Shown in pieces: positions 22,601 through 33,989 of a DNA stretch of 64,000 nt. Source of the DNA: Callorhinus ursinus. Lineage: Eukaryota; Chordata; Mammalia; Carnivora; Otariidae. Each line of letters begins with the position of its first letter. The first letter of the stretch is position 1. The position numbers and the translations under genes were made by a program. Location of the stretch: contig NW_020312967.1 in NCBI RefSeq assembly GCF_003265705.1, positions 561,683-625,682 on the forward strand, given 5' to 3'. The notes under the pieces were generated by a model. The model made no database searches and was not told the origin of the DNA. It saw only the letters and a program-made list of their open reading frames with translations.

Positions 22601-22629
22601 TGCTAGACACAGATGTTTGCCTACCCAGT

Positions 22630-23096
22630 GGTCATCTTCCTCACTCATTCTGATTTGCTAGCATAACTTCAGTTCCTTTTCAGGGTTAAGGCAGTGATAC
22701 ACATTTGGGGATCTGAGCCTCACCCAAATCCAAGATAAGGGGGGTATAAAATTATGATTATTCTCAATAACAGTGGCAATTGCATTTTCCTCTGTCTGTG
22801 ATTAGTTTAGGATTGAACATGTTATGAAAATGTGTCCAATAAGATGTGAAGGCCTCTAGGCAGTTCCCCCTCATTTTAGAAAAGGAATACTGGGATATTT
22901 TTATCCCTCAGCAGCTTCTTTTTCCTTTATTCATGTTTCGTCTGGGAATGTTATACTCAAAAGTAGCCAGATTAAATGGACAAGTCAGCATTATAAAAAG
23001 AGGGCAAGCTCTATATTTTTGAGCCTCTTCATAGTTTAGGCTTTTTATTGGGTGTGTTTTCTGTTACTTGCAACCAAGTGCATCCTAACTAATGTA
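22630..23096 (+). mobile_element. MLT1-type MaLR LTR, diverged
   Basis: The end reads TTTTCTGTTACTTGCAACCAAGTGCATCCTAACTAATGTA, typical of some MLT1 subfamilies. Upstream GTTATGAAAATGTGTCCAATAAGATGTGAAGG fits the middle of the same LTR class. Old solo LTR. Confidence 0.55.
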
Positions 23097-23260
23097 TTTA
23101 GCATTTGGCAGTCTTCCAGGTGAATTTTAAAGCCATATTTTCATATTCATAATCATGTCCTATTGTCATGATTAGAACCACTTTGCTGCTTTAGATTAAT
23201 TTGAGCTTAAATAATATCTATGAAACATTGAGTCTTTCCATAAAATCTCCATTATTCTGT

Positions 23261-23513
23261 TCTTCTGTTAGGTCTTTTTTTTTTTTAAGATTTATTTACT
23301 TATTTGAGGTGGGGAGGGAGAAAGAGGCCATGAGTTGGGGGGAAGGGCAGAGGGAGAAGGAGAGAGAGGAATCCTCAAGCAGACTCCCCACTGGGCATAG
23401 AGCCTGACACCAGGCTTGATCTTGGGACCCTGAGATCATTACCTGAGCTGAAATCAAAGGTAGGCCACTTAACCGACTGAGCCACCCAGCCACCCCTCTT
23501 CTATTAGGTCTTT
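23261..23513 (-). mobile_element. SINEC, reverse, with 17-bp TSDs
   Basis: SINE body at 23278-23496 in reverse (poly-T, AAGATTTATTTACTTATTTGA, CAAGCAGACTCCCCACTGG, GACCCTGAGATCATTACC, TTAACCGACTGAGCCACCC). The flanks TCTTCTGTTAGGTCTTT (23261-23277) and TCTTCTATTAGGTCTTT (23497-23513) differ by one base. Confidence 0.95.
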
Positions 23514-23647
23514 AAATAAAATTGTCTCTAGAAAGGTTTTGCAAATTCTTATTAGATTTATTACAAGGTTTATTACTATAGGAAGAGGCTTTTATTTTTC
23601 TTAGTATATTATATAATTCCTTTTTGTTAGTGGAAATAAATATTGTA

Positions 23648-23870
23648 GAAATTTTAATATTTTTTTAAAGATTTTATTTATTTATTTGAGAGAGAGAATG
23701 AGATAGAGAGAGAGAGCATGAGAGGGGGGAGGGTCAGAGGGAGAAGCAGACTCCCCGCTGAGCAGGGAGTCCGATGCGGGACTCGATCCCGGGACTCCAG
23801 GATCATGACCTGAGCCGAAGGTAGCCGCTCAACCAACTGAGCCACTCAGGTGCCCCGAAATTTTAATATT
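23648..23870 (-). mobile_element. SINEC, reverse, with perfect TSDs
   Basis: SINE body at 23662-23856 carries AAGATTTTATTTATTTATTTG, a GA-rich tract, AAGCAGACTCCCCGCTGAGC, GATGCGGGACTCGATCCCGG and AACCAACTGAGCCACTCAGG. Both flanks are GAAATTTTAATATT. The retained CpGs (CCGATGCGGGACTCGATCCCGG) point to a fairly young copy. Confidence 0.96.
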
Positions 23871-24590
23871 GATATTGTATATTACTAGCATGCTACATTT
23901 CTTCTTTGGATCTTAATCATTTCTCTGTGGATTTCCTTGAGTTTTCTATGAAACCAGTCATATCATTTGCTAATAATTATAATTTTGTGTCTCACATCCA
24001 TTGCCTTGTAATTTTTACATCTTGTATCTTTATCTTATTGCTTTGTTTGGAATAAATACAATATTCAATAGAAAATATGAAAGAAGTCATTCTTGTATTG
24101 TTTCTGCTTGTTTTCAAATTCAATGAGAAATGGCTTTAAATATGTCATCTGTAAGTAGGATGTTCGCCATAGATTTATTATGAATATGCTTTATAGCATA
24201 TTAAGTTCCTCTTTTATTCATTTATTTAATTTTACTAATTTTCCAGATCTTTTTTTTACTTATGTGAATGAGTGTTGAATGTTATAGAACACTTTAGCCT
24301 CTATTCAGATGACATAGATTTTTCTCCTTTAATATGTATTAATGCACTGAATTACACGGATGGATCTATTATCAATTACTGTTTTCCTAGAAAAAAACCT
24401 ACTTTGTCCGGAGTAGATACAGATAGGTGCTTCAATAAAATTTTTCAGAGTTTTATATGTATACTATTTATTTGTTTGCTCCTTAGTCTGTTTTCTTATT
24501 ATTTCTGCCTTCATTTCCTTTACTATTATTTTCTTCGATTTTTAAATCTTTTTTATAAATTACTTAATTGGATATATAGTATATCCAATT

Positions 24591-24805
24591 ATCTCCAATT
24601 TTTTCTTTTACTTTTTATTTTATTCTTTTTAAAGAGAGTACCCGGGGTGGAGGGGCAGAGAGAGATGGAATCTTAAGCAGGCTTCATGCTCAGAGTGGAG
24701 CCCAACGTGGGCTTGATTGCACAATCCTGAAATCATGACCTGAGCTTAAACCAAGAGTTGAACGCTTAACTGACTGAGCCACCCAGGTCCCTCTCCACTA
24801 TTTTT
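24591..24805 (-). mobile_element. SINEC, reverse, older subfamily
   Basis: SINE body at about 24605-24792 (AATCTTAAGCAGGCTTCATGC, TGGAGCCCAACGTGGGCTTG, TTAACTGACTGAGCCACCC). Probable flanks are TCTCCAATTTTTT and TCTCCACTATTTT, imperfect and T-rich. Confidence 0.88.
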
Positions 24806-24924
24806 TTTTTTTTAATAAAAACATTTAAGGTGATGAGTTTAACTCTGACAATTGTTTTGGCTTGGTTATATAATTGTTATTAACTTCCCATGAAAAGTGT
24901 TGGGTTGGATTTATTTATTTGTTT

Positions 24925-25125
24925 GTTTATAGTTAGCCATCATATATTGAATGCTTATTCTGTCCCAGACTTTTCACATATATTATCCAATTTAATCCTC
25001 AAACAACCCTGTGTATTACCCTAATTTCCCAGTTGAGAAAATAGATTCTGAAAGATTAAGTGACTTGCCTAATGTCACTCAGCTTGTGACTACTGGATCC
25101 TCTGTCATATCTCTGCTGCACAGAA
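24925..25125 (-). mobile_element. MIR, reverse
   Basis: TTGAATGCTTATTCTGTCCCAGAC...TATTATCCAATTTAATCCTCAAACAACCC...CAGTTGAGAAAATAGATTC...AAGTGACTTGCCTAATGTCAC is a nearly complete MIR in reverse. Confidence 0.85.
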
Positions 25126-25129
25126 TCTT

Positions 25130-25620
25130 TAAAAATATCATTTAAGTAGGACCATGGCATGATCTCTTTCATAGGATTTTCATCAGTAATACCTTTACCC
25201 AGTGTGCATTTGGATTTGATGGATGGGATGGAATATAGGGGTAGGAAGGAAAAAATAAAAGACTGCTCTTTCTGTTAGACCTGGGATAATCCCTATCTTC
25301 TCTTACTGGTTCTTTGAGCCTTGCTTCTTCAGTGATAGCTACCTATATTTGCTTCATGTAAACAAGTTTGATAAGAGCCTGGATCTTTTCATGGAAAATG
25401 TAGACACTGAAGCCATGAGTTTCAGGAAATTTCATGGAAGAAATTATTTCAGAATTACAGTTTTTGGAGTGAGGAAAATTAAATTTTGCAGTTTACTTTT
25501 TTTAACCTTATTTCAAAATGCTACTAGTCGTGGCAGCCTCACCCCACATGAAGGTTATAAATGAAAATAACTGGAATATTTTCTGAAAGGGACTTTTTTT
25601 AAGTCAAAGTTCTTTTTTTT
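25130..25620. other. No recognised feature
   Basis: Unique-looking sequence. The 71-codon frame at 25349-25564 has no recognisable domain. Confidence 0.4.
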
Positions 25621-25622
25621 TG

Positions 25623-25636
25623 GTCAAAGTCCATTT

Positions 25637-25671
<35 letters not shown>

Positions 25672-25899
25672 TTATTTATTTATTTATTTTTAAAGATTTT
25701 ATTTATTTATTTGACACAGAGACAGAGGTAGCAAGAGCAGGAACACAAGCAGGGGGAGTGGGAGAGGGAGAAGCAGGCTTCCCGCAGAGCAGGGAGACCG
25801 ATGTGGGACCCGATCCCAGGACCCTGGGATCATGACCTGAGCTGAAGGCAGACACTTAGCAACTGAGCCACCCAGGCGCCCAGTCAAAGTCCACTTTTA
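25623..25899 (-). mobile_element. SINEC, reverse, with expanded TTTA tail and TSDs
   Basis: SINE body at 25640-25882 starts with a long (TTTA)n microsatellite (about 25637-25690), followed by AAGATTTTATTTATTTATTTG and ending TGAGCCACCCAGGCGCCC. Flanks are GTCAAAGTCCATTTTTA and GTCAAAGTCCACTTTTA. A further GTCAAAGT occurs just upstream at about 25603-25610, so the site already contained a short local duplication. Confidence 0.94.
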
Positions 25900-26560
25900 G
25901 CTAGTAGAACCAGGAGTATTAAAATTGGATTTATGATCTTACTCAGGATTAGGAACTAATTTTTTTTTCTATAAAACAGAAAGGGATGACCATATGTCTG
26001 CTTTTATTGGTCTGTATGGAGTACCCTAATTAAACATTTAGGGATATGATATAATCTCTTTTTCAACATACCGAACCACCAAACTGGCATTATTGTAAGA
26101 GATGTGAGAGAAACCTGAAAATGAGACTTTTCTTCTTTAGTGGACAACGTATCTACCAATGTTTAAATTACTGGGCTTGTGTTTATGGTGATAGAAGTGA
26201 TAAACAGTCTTTGAGAGAAACCCACATTTAGTGACCTCACAACTTTCATTAAGGAAAACACTCTCTAGAAGCTTTGCAATGTGATTATATTGATTAAGCT
26301 TTAGCAACTGATTACAGTTTCACTTTATTGTTCTTTCAGGCAAGACACATGATATTTTTTTTATATCTCTTTTGATGTTTTCTTAGGCTAGCAATGCATT
26401 AGAATCCTGACTCACTGCTTCCTTGAATGTCAGGGTCAGATATTTTCTGTGTCATTCTTAAAATAAAAAATATAGTTTTCCAAGTCTTTAATATTTGAGT
26501 TGGGTGATGAGAAAAAAATCTCCTCTTTGCCAAGCAAACCTGCCATATTCAGAACACATT
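25900..26560. other. No recognised feature
   Basis: AT-rich unique-looking sequence. No repeat or gene recognised. Confidence 0.4.
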
Positions 26561-26569
26561 CATTTCAGA

Positions 26570-26900
26570 ATTTAGGGACATCACATTGTTTTTTATTTGC
26601 TTTGATTTTCTTTTTTTGGCTTTTTCTAATTTAGCATTACAAGGAGCAATATTTGCATTATCCACTGTGCCCTGCTGAAATTTATTGAATAATATTGTGA
26701 ACTCACTAACAAATGAATTATTTCACTCCAGGCAATGAACCCATCTTAATTATGGGTAGATCTTGATTTTTAACAAGGAATACAGGTTATCATATGTGGA
26801 TTCCTAATCATTTTTAAAAATCTTTTCCTGTTTTCTAATGGGAGAATGTAATTAGGAGCTGAGGCACTTGACATCTGATTGTGGTGAGTGATTTAATTTG
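26570..26900. promoter_or_regulatory. Repeat-free block with octamer- and homeodomain-like words
   Basis: Contains ATATTTGCATTATCC (octamer-like ATTTGCAT), several AATTA/TAATT words and GAGCAATATTTGC, without transposon resemblance. Candidate conserved non-coding element. Purely motif-based, so weak. Confidence 0.25.
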
Positions 26901-27970
26901 AACCCTACCCCTCTGGGCATAGCAGAGCTTACAATCTTGGGAGGGAAACCTGTTTAGAAACAGTCTGGAAGCATGGAGGTCACTCTTCATTTCCTCTGGG
27001 TTGTTATCCAGATGCAGTCGTATTTGTGCTTTTGCTTCACTTCACTCAGCTGAGCATGGCTGCTTTCTTGATCCTTTACATTTCACACCACTGAGCTTGA
27101 TTGTTCTCAGGTCTATAGTTGCTCACTGGTAGCATTACTCACACTAATATTCTAGGCTTCAAATCCCAGCCAAAACCAATCCCTCAAGATTCACAGATGG
27201 TGAGTCACTAGAGGGCATGCAAAATACCCAGAGTATCAAAGGCTCACTGAAGTTATTTCTGCCAGGCAAATCTGTAGGATAACAGGCTTGACCACTGAAT
27301 TTTGGAGTTAGAATGTCCAAATCCTCATTTCAACCATCTGATGGATGAATTGTCTCAGTATTTGTGCTGGAGAGAGAAATCCACAAAAAATTCTGGCATG
27401 TTGCTCCAGGATCTTTCTTCACATATTGGCTTTATTTGAGAAAATAAGCCCATCTCTTGTTAATACTGACAAACTGACAACCTGATTTCTCTCTTACTCT
27501 TTGCAATATTTTTTTGTTTCTCCTCCCTGATAGTCAATCTGATCCTGTCGTTTGTATTAATAAAACTTTCTATGTAACTCAAACTGCTCCTTTGGACTGT
27601 CGTGAATAAACTATTAAAATCCAACCTCTATCTGTATATTGCCTGCTTTGTGAAAAATGGAATTAAAGAATTCATCTGTGAATACCAAATTCATTGCATT
27701 TGTAATGCTAGTGGATTTATAAATCCATTCCCCAGGGCGGCAGTGCCTCCAGATGAAAGAGACTCTCTGTGTTCACCGGAGGGTAGATTCATGAAGTTTT
27801 AGGGATCCCAAGATGTAAACTGTTCTTGTGTTAGACAGGAATTATTATTTGGGGCTTGATCTTCCAAGGCTTACAAGGAAGATTAGTTCTTAGATTTATG
27901 CAAGGTGTCCAAAATCTAGACTGCCTGCAGTGCTTATTGTTCAGGATGCACAGAACACTGAAAGTACTGG
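26900..27970. other. Unique-looking sequence, nothing assigned
   Basis: No repeat family or coding exon recognised. A 66-codon frame at 27602-27802 has no domain. Confidence 0.4.
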
Positions 27971-27974
27971 AAAT

Positions 27975-28090
27975 CTTCATCTATTCACTCATGTATTAAT
28001 ATGTCTTGGTTACCTACTATGTACTAGAGACTCTGTTATACACTGAAAATACAAAGTTGGAAAAAATAATCGTTCTTTCAGAGAACGATT
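27975..28090 (-). mobile_element. L2 3' end fragment, reverse
   Basis: CTTGGTTACCTACTATGTACTAGAGACTCTGTTATACACTGAAAATACAAAG is the reverse of the L2 terminal region. A perfect hairpin occurs at its right edge (28065-28093). Confidence 0.7.
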
Positions 28091-28093
28091 ATT
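28065..28093. repeat. Perfect 12-bp inverted repeat with 5-nt loop
   Basis: Left arm AATAATCGTTCT, loop TTCAG, right arm AGAACGATTATT. The arms are exact reverse complements and contain a CpG each. No transposon or tRNA explains it. Confidence 0.9.
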
Positions 28094-28530
28094 CAGTTTA
28101 TTGTAGCATCCTTGGATGTATAGTTATCAGTTAGACACGCATTTGCCTAATTCTCAAATCTATTTAAGCACCAGTGTTGATCTAGAGGCCATGAGGGAGT
28201 AGACTGACATGTCTTCAACATTCACCCTAAATTCCCCCACTGCTTTATCTGCCCACCTTTGTCATGATTTACCTTTGTATTATTTAATATGTTCATGTAG
28301 AACGGTACCTACAATGTTCTCCTACAACTCTGTAAGCTCCCAAGGGAAAGGCTAATAGCTGATTAATGTTTATAACCTCTTCACTGAATATTTCTCCAGT
28401 AAACTCTGGAGGTGGCAACTTACAATGCACAGCACTGACATAGGTAAGAAACGGTCACTAATTACTTAATTACTCAAGCAGTTCTTTTTCTGGTCTGCAT
28501 GCCCTAGCACACTCGCCTGACTAATTTTGT
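28094..28530. other. No recognised feature
   Basis: Unique-looking non-coding sequence. Some L2-like wording (AACTCTGTAAGCTCCCAAGGG at about 28326) may mark a very decayed L2 in plus orientation. Confidence 0.35.
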
Positions 28531-28534
28531 CCTC

Positions 28535-28690
28535 ATAGGGGGAGTCCGAAGACTTGAGTTTTTAGTCTGACTCCATCACTGGCTGTGTAAGCTTTAGCAC
28601 ATCATTATAGCCTTTCTGCACCTCAGTTTCCCCATCAGTTTCTAAAAACAGTGGCCAATTTAATTCAAATTCTATAGAGTGATGTATGTC
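28535..28690 (+). mobile_element. MIR
   Basis: GACTTGAGTTTTTAGTCTGACTCCATCACTGGCTGTGTAAGC...CTGCACCTCAGTTTCCCCATCAG follows the MIR consensus. Confidence 0.85.
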
Positions 28691-30190
28691 TTCTTTTTTA
28701 CTAAGTGTAACCAAAATCAACCATCTGTGGCCTGCTTGGTTTAGAGCTTTATTAGAAACAGATGCTATTAGGATTTCTCAGTTTTTAATGTTGAGACCTC
28801 AGGAATTTATTCCCAGGATGTATTCTCAAAGCAGACTTTATGGTATCCATTACTATGATCTTTAGGCTCTTCTAGACCCTATAGGAACACAAAAGTAAAA
28901 AAGAAAAGTGGGAAAAGGAGGTGTGAATTTGATAAAAATGGTGGTCACACTTACCGGAGAGAAAGAGATCTTGCTGTGGAATGAAGATTCATCTGACCTT
29001 GGTAGTCCTAAACAACATCTTGTCTTTCTGCTGGAAGAACACCCCCATTTTCCAGAGTGAACCGACCTTTCTCTGACATGAGAATGAATGTATTTTACCT
29101 TTCTCTAAGTTGTATCTTTAAAAATATATTCCCTAAAAACTTCTTTCTCTTTCAGGAGAAAGAAGTGCAAGTCATTTATGTTTTCATAGATTAAAAAAAC
29201 ACTTTAAAACATATATATATGTACTAATGTACATACACTCATTAAACAACATATTTGTATATGTATATATACACACTTCTCATGATCAAATATTTTAAAA
29301 CATTAGGATGAAAAAAAGATCTTTTTTTTTCTTGCCACACAACTTGGAAACATTCATGGAGTATGTCCAGCTCAGTAGAACTGACACCTCCAACTTTTAA
29401 GATCCACTGAGTGAGGTTCTCAGGTGAACGTTGTGAATTTCAACCATCACAATGCATTTTTTGTCAATATGAGATAATCTGAGGTGTGTTTTCACCCTTC
29501 TGAATTTCTTTGCTCTGATTACTGTCATTTTAATTATAAATTCATGGAGGGAAACAGCTGCATTTAAATTTCATGCACCTGGAGACAAATATATTAAATA
29601 TTCATTTTATTTTAAGAATCTAAATCACTAAGTCTTATAATTTACCTTACATAGCTTAACTGTGGTACATTTGTTTACACATTTGGGTTATTGTAACTCC
29701 TAATTTTTATAGCAAATCCACAGAAAGTAAGCAGAAGGTCACTATTACTGGCTTGGCTAAGAGGCTAAGTAATTCATCTAGGATTTCCCAAGTTAGATGT
29801 AGATTTAAAAATAAATACTAGCATGTTCCAGCCGATACCTTGAACTTATAAAACAATAATTGATAAAGTTAACATTCAGATAAATCAACTGATACTGTGA
29901 GTAAAATTTCCATCTGATGAAAAAAATGTCTTTTAAAGAGATCATCCCCAAGAGTTAAGACTTGAAAATTCATGTATCAAAGGTGAAAAGAGTGGCAGAA
30001 AGCTAAAAAAAAATCCTAAAAACCAGCATAAACCATGAAGGATAATGTGAGAAGGTAGTATTCCCAGCAGTCAAAGGGATCAGTAGGGGTGCAGTGAAAA
30101 TGTGATGCCTCAGAATAACAGTAGGGGCAGCATAGAGCCAGAAAGGAGAGTGCTCAAGGAGTCAATACAAATCAATGGAAGACAAAGTAA
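28690..30190. other. Unique-looking sequence with a TA microsatellite patch
   Basis: No gene or confident repeat family. A TATATG/CA-rich patch lies at about 29207-29276. The part from about 29900 may already belong to the L1M that follows. Confidence 0.4.
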
Positions 30191-30830
30191 AATATGCAAA
30201 GTAAGGTATTTAACACTATTGGACATCAAGAAAATGCAAATTAAACCACAAGATACCTCTATTAACCCATTAGAATGGCAAAAACTAAAAGGATTGACAG
30301 TACTAAGTGTTGATATGGATATGGAGCGACTGGAACTCTCAGACACCACTGATGATAATATAAAATGCCACTACCACCTTGGAAAACTGGAAGTTCCTAA
30401 AATGTTAAACATACACTTAACATATCACGCAGCTATTCCACTCTTAGGTACATACCCAAGAGACATGAAAGCATATATAAGGCATACAAAGACCTGCATA
30501 CAAACATGCCTTGCAGTATTATTCACAATATGCAAAAACAATCCAAATTTTCATGGTTTGATTATAAAAAATTCTAGAACATTTTAGATTTTCTAGTGAT
30601 ATAGTTCAGATTGGTGCTTGCCTGAGGCAAGGGCACAGGGAGGGAGGGACTGGATGGGGGCACAAGGAAACTTTTGAGGGTAATGGAAGTGTTCCATAAC
30701 TTGATTGTGGTTTCATGGGTACATACATGTGTCATGGGTATATACATGTATCAAAACTCATCAAACTGTACATTTTGCATGGATACTATTTCTTGTACCT
30801 AGATTGAACCTCAAGAAAATTGTAAAATGA
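30190..30830 (+). mobile_element. L1M 3' end
   Basis: CAAGAAAATGCAAATTAAACC, CCCATTAGAATGGCAAAAAC, GCAGCTATTCCACTCTTAGGTAC, GCAGTATTATTCACAATATGC and the 3' UTR-like GTGTTCCATAACTTGATTGTGG...AAACTCATCAAACTGTACA appear in L1M order with an internal gap near 30590. The 161-codon frame at 30102-30587 is residual ORF2 and neighbouring sequence. Confidence 0.85.
30714..30752. repeat. Two-copy 19-bp tandem repeat
   Basis: CATGGGTACATACATGTGT at 30714 is followed directly by CATGGGTATATACATGTAT at 30733, inside the L1M 3' UTR; three mismatches. Confidence 0.85.
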
Positions 30831-30834
30831 TAAA

Positions 30835-31475
30835 TCAGTGGAATACCCTGGATAGGAAACTATGAGCAAAGAGAATCAGGATACAAGTAAGAATTCCTCC
30901 TAGAGTGAGAAAGACAAAGACGTGATCTAGATAGGATAAAAGCTGAGCTGGATATTTCCACCTCTCAACTATCCCCTCTTTTTCACTTGACTAAAGAATG
31001 TAAATCTATAGGACTAACTGATAATGAAGTCTGAGTTAATAATAATAATGACACTTCAAATAATAATTGTATCTGTAATTCATAGCCTGCTTATTATATG
31101 ACAAAGTATACTACCAGATGCTTGAAAATATATATCCCATGTTTTTAGACTTCAAAATTAGAGGTGAGGATGTTCCCCAGGGAGGTCCTTTATAATTTCC
31201 TGACTCCATTTTTCCTTTTATTTCTTCCCTTTTGTCCTAATTTCTATTACCCTTAAGGAATAAATCCTTGTGTCTCTTACAGGGTGGTTTGTACACTCAG
31301 GCCTCTTTTGGGGTTTTATCTGTTATTTCAGTCAGTTTTTCAAGAAATTCCCTTAAGAAAACCTCCTTCCTTTCCTAAAGAAGCTTTTAGGGAATGCAAT
31401 TTTGTTTTTTTCAAATTGGAGTTATATGCTGGCAGGCCAAAAATTAAGATTCCCTTTTAATAGCTACAGTAGCCC
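30835..31475. other. No recognised feature
   Basis: Unique-looking AT-rich sequence; no repeat or gene recognised. Confidence 0.4.
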
Positions 31476-31479
31476 TTTG

Positions 31480-31605
31480 GCAATGAGACTAGTCCTAATT
31501 TTCTTATGAGGCAACTGAGCTAGTAAAGATAAAGAGATCTGGCCTGAGTTTCATATACATAGTAAGTGCTGAGTCTAAGATTTGGTTCCAACAATATACT
31601 GTCCA
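31480..31605 (-). mobile_element. MIR, reverse
   Basis: TTTTCTTATGAGGCAACTGAGCTAG...CATAGTAAGTGCTGAGTCTAAGATTTGG is MIR core in reverse, diverged. Confidence 0.65.
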
Positions 31606-31799
31606 TCCCTTAAACTTGGTCATCAAATGGAGACTGGGCTTTGCCCAGATTGAGTCAGAAGTGGCCCACAGCTATTGAAGCCAATAATCAGTAGGGAGGT
31701 AGTATATTTAGATTAGTATTTTTCTGGGAAATCTAAGAGGGCACAGGGAGAGGTGTGGTGTAATAAATCAAACAAAACATAAGGATGAGGTTGGCCTTC

Positions 31800-32525
31800 A
31801 TTGGTTAGATAGACTTTTATATAGTCCCACAGTGTGCCAGAACACTTTAGCAGGCCCTGAAGATCCAGCTTCAAATAAAGTATGACTGCGGCCCCCTATG
31901 AGTTTCTATTGAGAGAGGGGAGACAGACCCTTGGGCAAGTGTTTGTAATGCAGCAATTTGTGATACAGGTATGCACATGATGCTGTTAGGCTTAGAGGTG
32001 GGCATCTAGGTTATACTGGAGAAGCCAGAAAAAGCATTTCAGAAAAGCTGTGGTTTAAAGCACAAGCAGTCAGGTGAAGAGTGAATGAAAGTCATTCCAA
32101 GAAAATCCAGCAGGTTCTGCTCATGCAGAGACACATGACATAAAGTGGAATTGTCCAGGGCCATTGGAGCTATTTGTCAGGGCTGGAGTCATGAGTATGA
32201 GTGACACATGTGTTAGGAGCTAAGTGAAGGAGCCTAGAGCAACAGTTCAAAGGGGTCTTGTGTGTTAGTTACGTTAAGGTGTTTCAACTTTTTCCTTAAG
32301 ACTTGGGGAACCACAGAAAGACCCTCAGCAGATGAATGGTATGATATACATTTTTTATATTGGCGATCTGAAAACATGGCCTGCAGGTTGTCATGTAGGG
32401 ATATAGTCACCATGTTCAGCTTGCCTCTTTGTGGTGCCCTGAGCAAGATGTCAGGGTGCTTTGGCTGTAGTATCTAAGAACATAGAAGTTGCTGGAGCTG
32501 ATTCTGTAGGATTGGCAAAGTTCAC
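31800..32525 (-). mobile_element. L2, reverse
   Basis: ACAGTGTGCCAGAACACTTTAGCAGGCCCTGAAGATCCAGC, AGAGGGGAGACAGACCC, CATTCCAAGAAAATCCAGCAG, GAGCCTAGAGCAACAG and CAGATGAATGGTATGATATACA follow the L2 3' region read backwards. Strongly decayed. Confidence 0.65.
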
Positions 32526-32544
32526 CTTTGAGATTGGGGATAGG

Positions 32545-32690
32545 AGAAAGGGCTTAACATTTATTGACTTCTAAGTCTGTCCAGACCCTGGGCTATGTTC
32601 TTACGCAAAGTTATATATAATTCTTACAACCACCCTGTGAGTATTGATGCCATTCTCAGACAGTTAGGCACCTGGGCGGGTAAATACTGT
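32545..32690 (-). mobile_element. MIR, reverse
   Basis: ACATTTATTGACTTCTAAGTCTGTCCAGACCCTGGGCTATGTTC...TAATTCTTACAACCACCCTGTGAGTATTGATGCC is the MIR 3' half in reverse. Confidence 0.75.
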
Positions 32691-32699
32691 GTCATCAGG

Positions 32700-33280
32700 G
32701 GCACGGACAGTATAGCCTACAGTTCCCAGGTAGGCTGACCCATACCAATGTTTTGTCCAAGAGCCTAAGAGCAGAAATAACGAGTGCCACTCGGAGACAA
32801 GACAGGTAAAAGCCAGTATGTATCTTCTATCTCTTTATTTCCTTACCATAGTGAACTTGGAAATACCATGTATTTCAGATGGCATAAATTCAAGTTGGAG
32901 AACAGTTGGCCAATCTACATGAGACACTAAGTGAGGAAGACATAAACCCTTATTTTTTGAGCCACTGACTTTTCAGAATTATTTATTACTCCACTATCCC
33001 CTAAAGTATCCTCACTAATGTAGTGTTCCTTCAAACAAACATATTTATATGTTTGTACTTTTGTTTATTTGGAGTGAAGTTTTAAAAAATGTCTACTAGA
33101 GGACTATTTCTGCTTTGGTCAGAAGAGAACCAAGGACATGTCACTAGTTTTATCAGAAGCCATACTTAGAAAGTTGAGTTACCTTGCACCAAGGCTTCCA
33201 TTCAATCCACTGATCTTCTAGCACTGCTATTGATCAGCACCTTGGGCAGTAGTATGATTAGCCTGCTCCTTAATCTAATT
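32700..33280. other. Unassigned sequence containing one copy of a dispersed word
   Basis: No family recognised. A segment at 32851-32896 is repeated at 33589-33633 (see that entry). Confidence 0.4.
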
Positions 33281-33284
33281 TTAG

Positions 33285-33475
33285 GCAATATTAGCCCTAG
33301 TGTATAGATGAGAAAACTGAGGCTAAAGAGAAGTAAATTGCTCAAGGTCAAATGTAAATTATACAGGTATAATTATCAAGGTAAATTATAGAGGCTATAT
33401 TTTAATTACTTATTTAATTATTGTAACTTACCCGACTTCAGAGGTCATTGTCTTTCCAGTACTCTAGACCATTAT
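33285..33475 (-). mobile_element. MIR, reverse
   Basis: GTATAGATGAGAAAACTGAGGCTAAAGAGAAGTAAATTGCTCAAGGTCA is diagnostic reverse MIR. The right half contains a local expansion of TAAATTATA-like words. Confidence 0.8.
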
Positions 33476-33588
33476 TTATGTTATTGAGTTGTTCAACAGT
33501 TTCTTAATGTACAGTTGTATTAATATTAAATCCTTTCCTCTGTGTGTCTCTTTTATATCATCTAGCCTCCATTTATCCCAGCTTAAAG

Positions 33589-33633
33589 GTGAACTTGGAA
33601 ATACCATGTATATCAGATGGTGCGAAGTTCAAG
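33589..33633 (+). repeat. Second copy of a ~45-bp direct repeat (first at 32851)
   Basis: GTGAACTTGGAAATACCATG begins both copies; they share 23 identical bases, then ATCAGATGG-type and TTCAAGT words with a few differences. The copies are 738 bases apart. Probably two fragments of one unrecognised old repeat. Confidence 0.75.
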
Positions 33634-33655
33634 TCTGTGAATAGTACACAGAGTA

Positions 33656-33850
33656 TTTTTTTTTTTTTTAAGATTTTACTTATTTGGGAATGAAAGAGAG
33701 AGAGCACAAGCAGGGAGAGCAGCAGAGGCAGAGAGAGAAGCAGGCTCCCCACTGAGCAGGGAGCCCGATGCGAGGCTCGATCCCAGGACCCTGGGATCAT
33801 GACCTGAGACAAAGGCAAACACTTAACCGACTGAGCCACCCAGGCGCCCC
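33656..33850 (-). mobile_element. SINEC, reverse
   Basis: Poly-T, AAGATTTTACTTATTTGGG, a GA-rich tract, GCAGGCTCCCCACTGAGCAGG, GATGCGAGGCTCGATCCC, GGGATCATGACCTGAG, CTTAACCGACTGAGCCACCC, AGGCGCCCC. The flanks (AATAGTACACAGAGTATTTT / AATAAGCAAAGGATTTTT) are only loosely alike. Confidence 0.94.
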
Positions 33851-33989
33851 AATAAGCAAAGGATTTTTACATGCTCTGGCCGCCTTGGAAAAATTGCAGG
33901 GCTTTAAAGTTGTTGACAAGATATTTCTTGAATAAATAATTCTGATTGAGAAATATCTAAAAAAAGGAAAAAAGAAAAGAAAACCCCCG

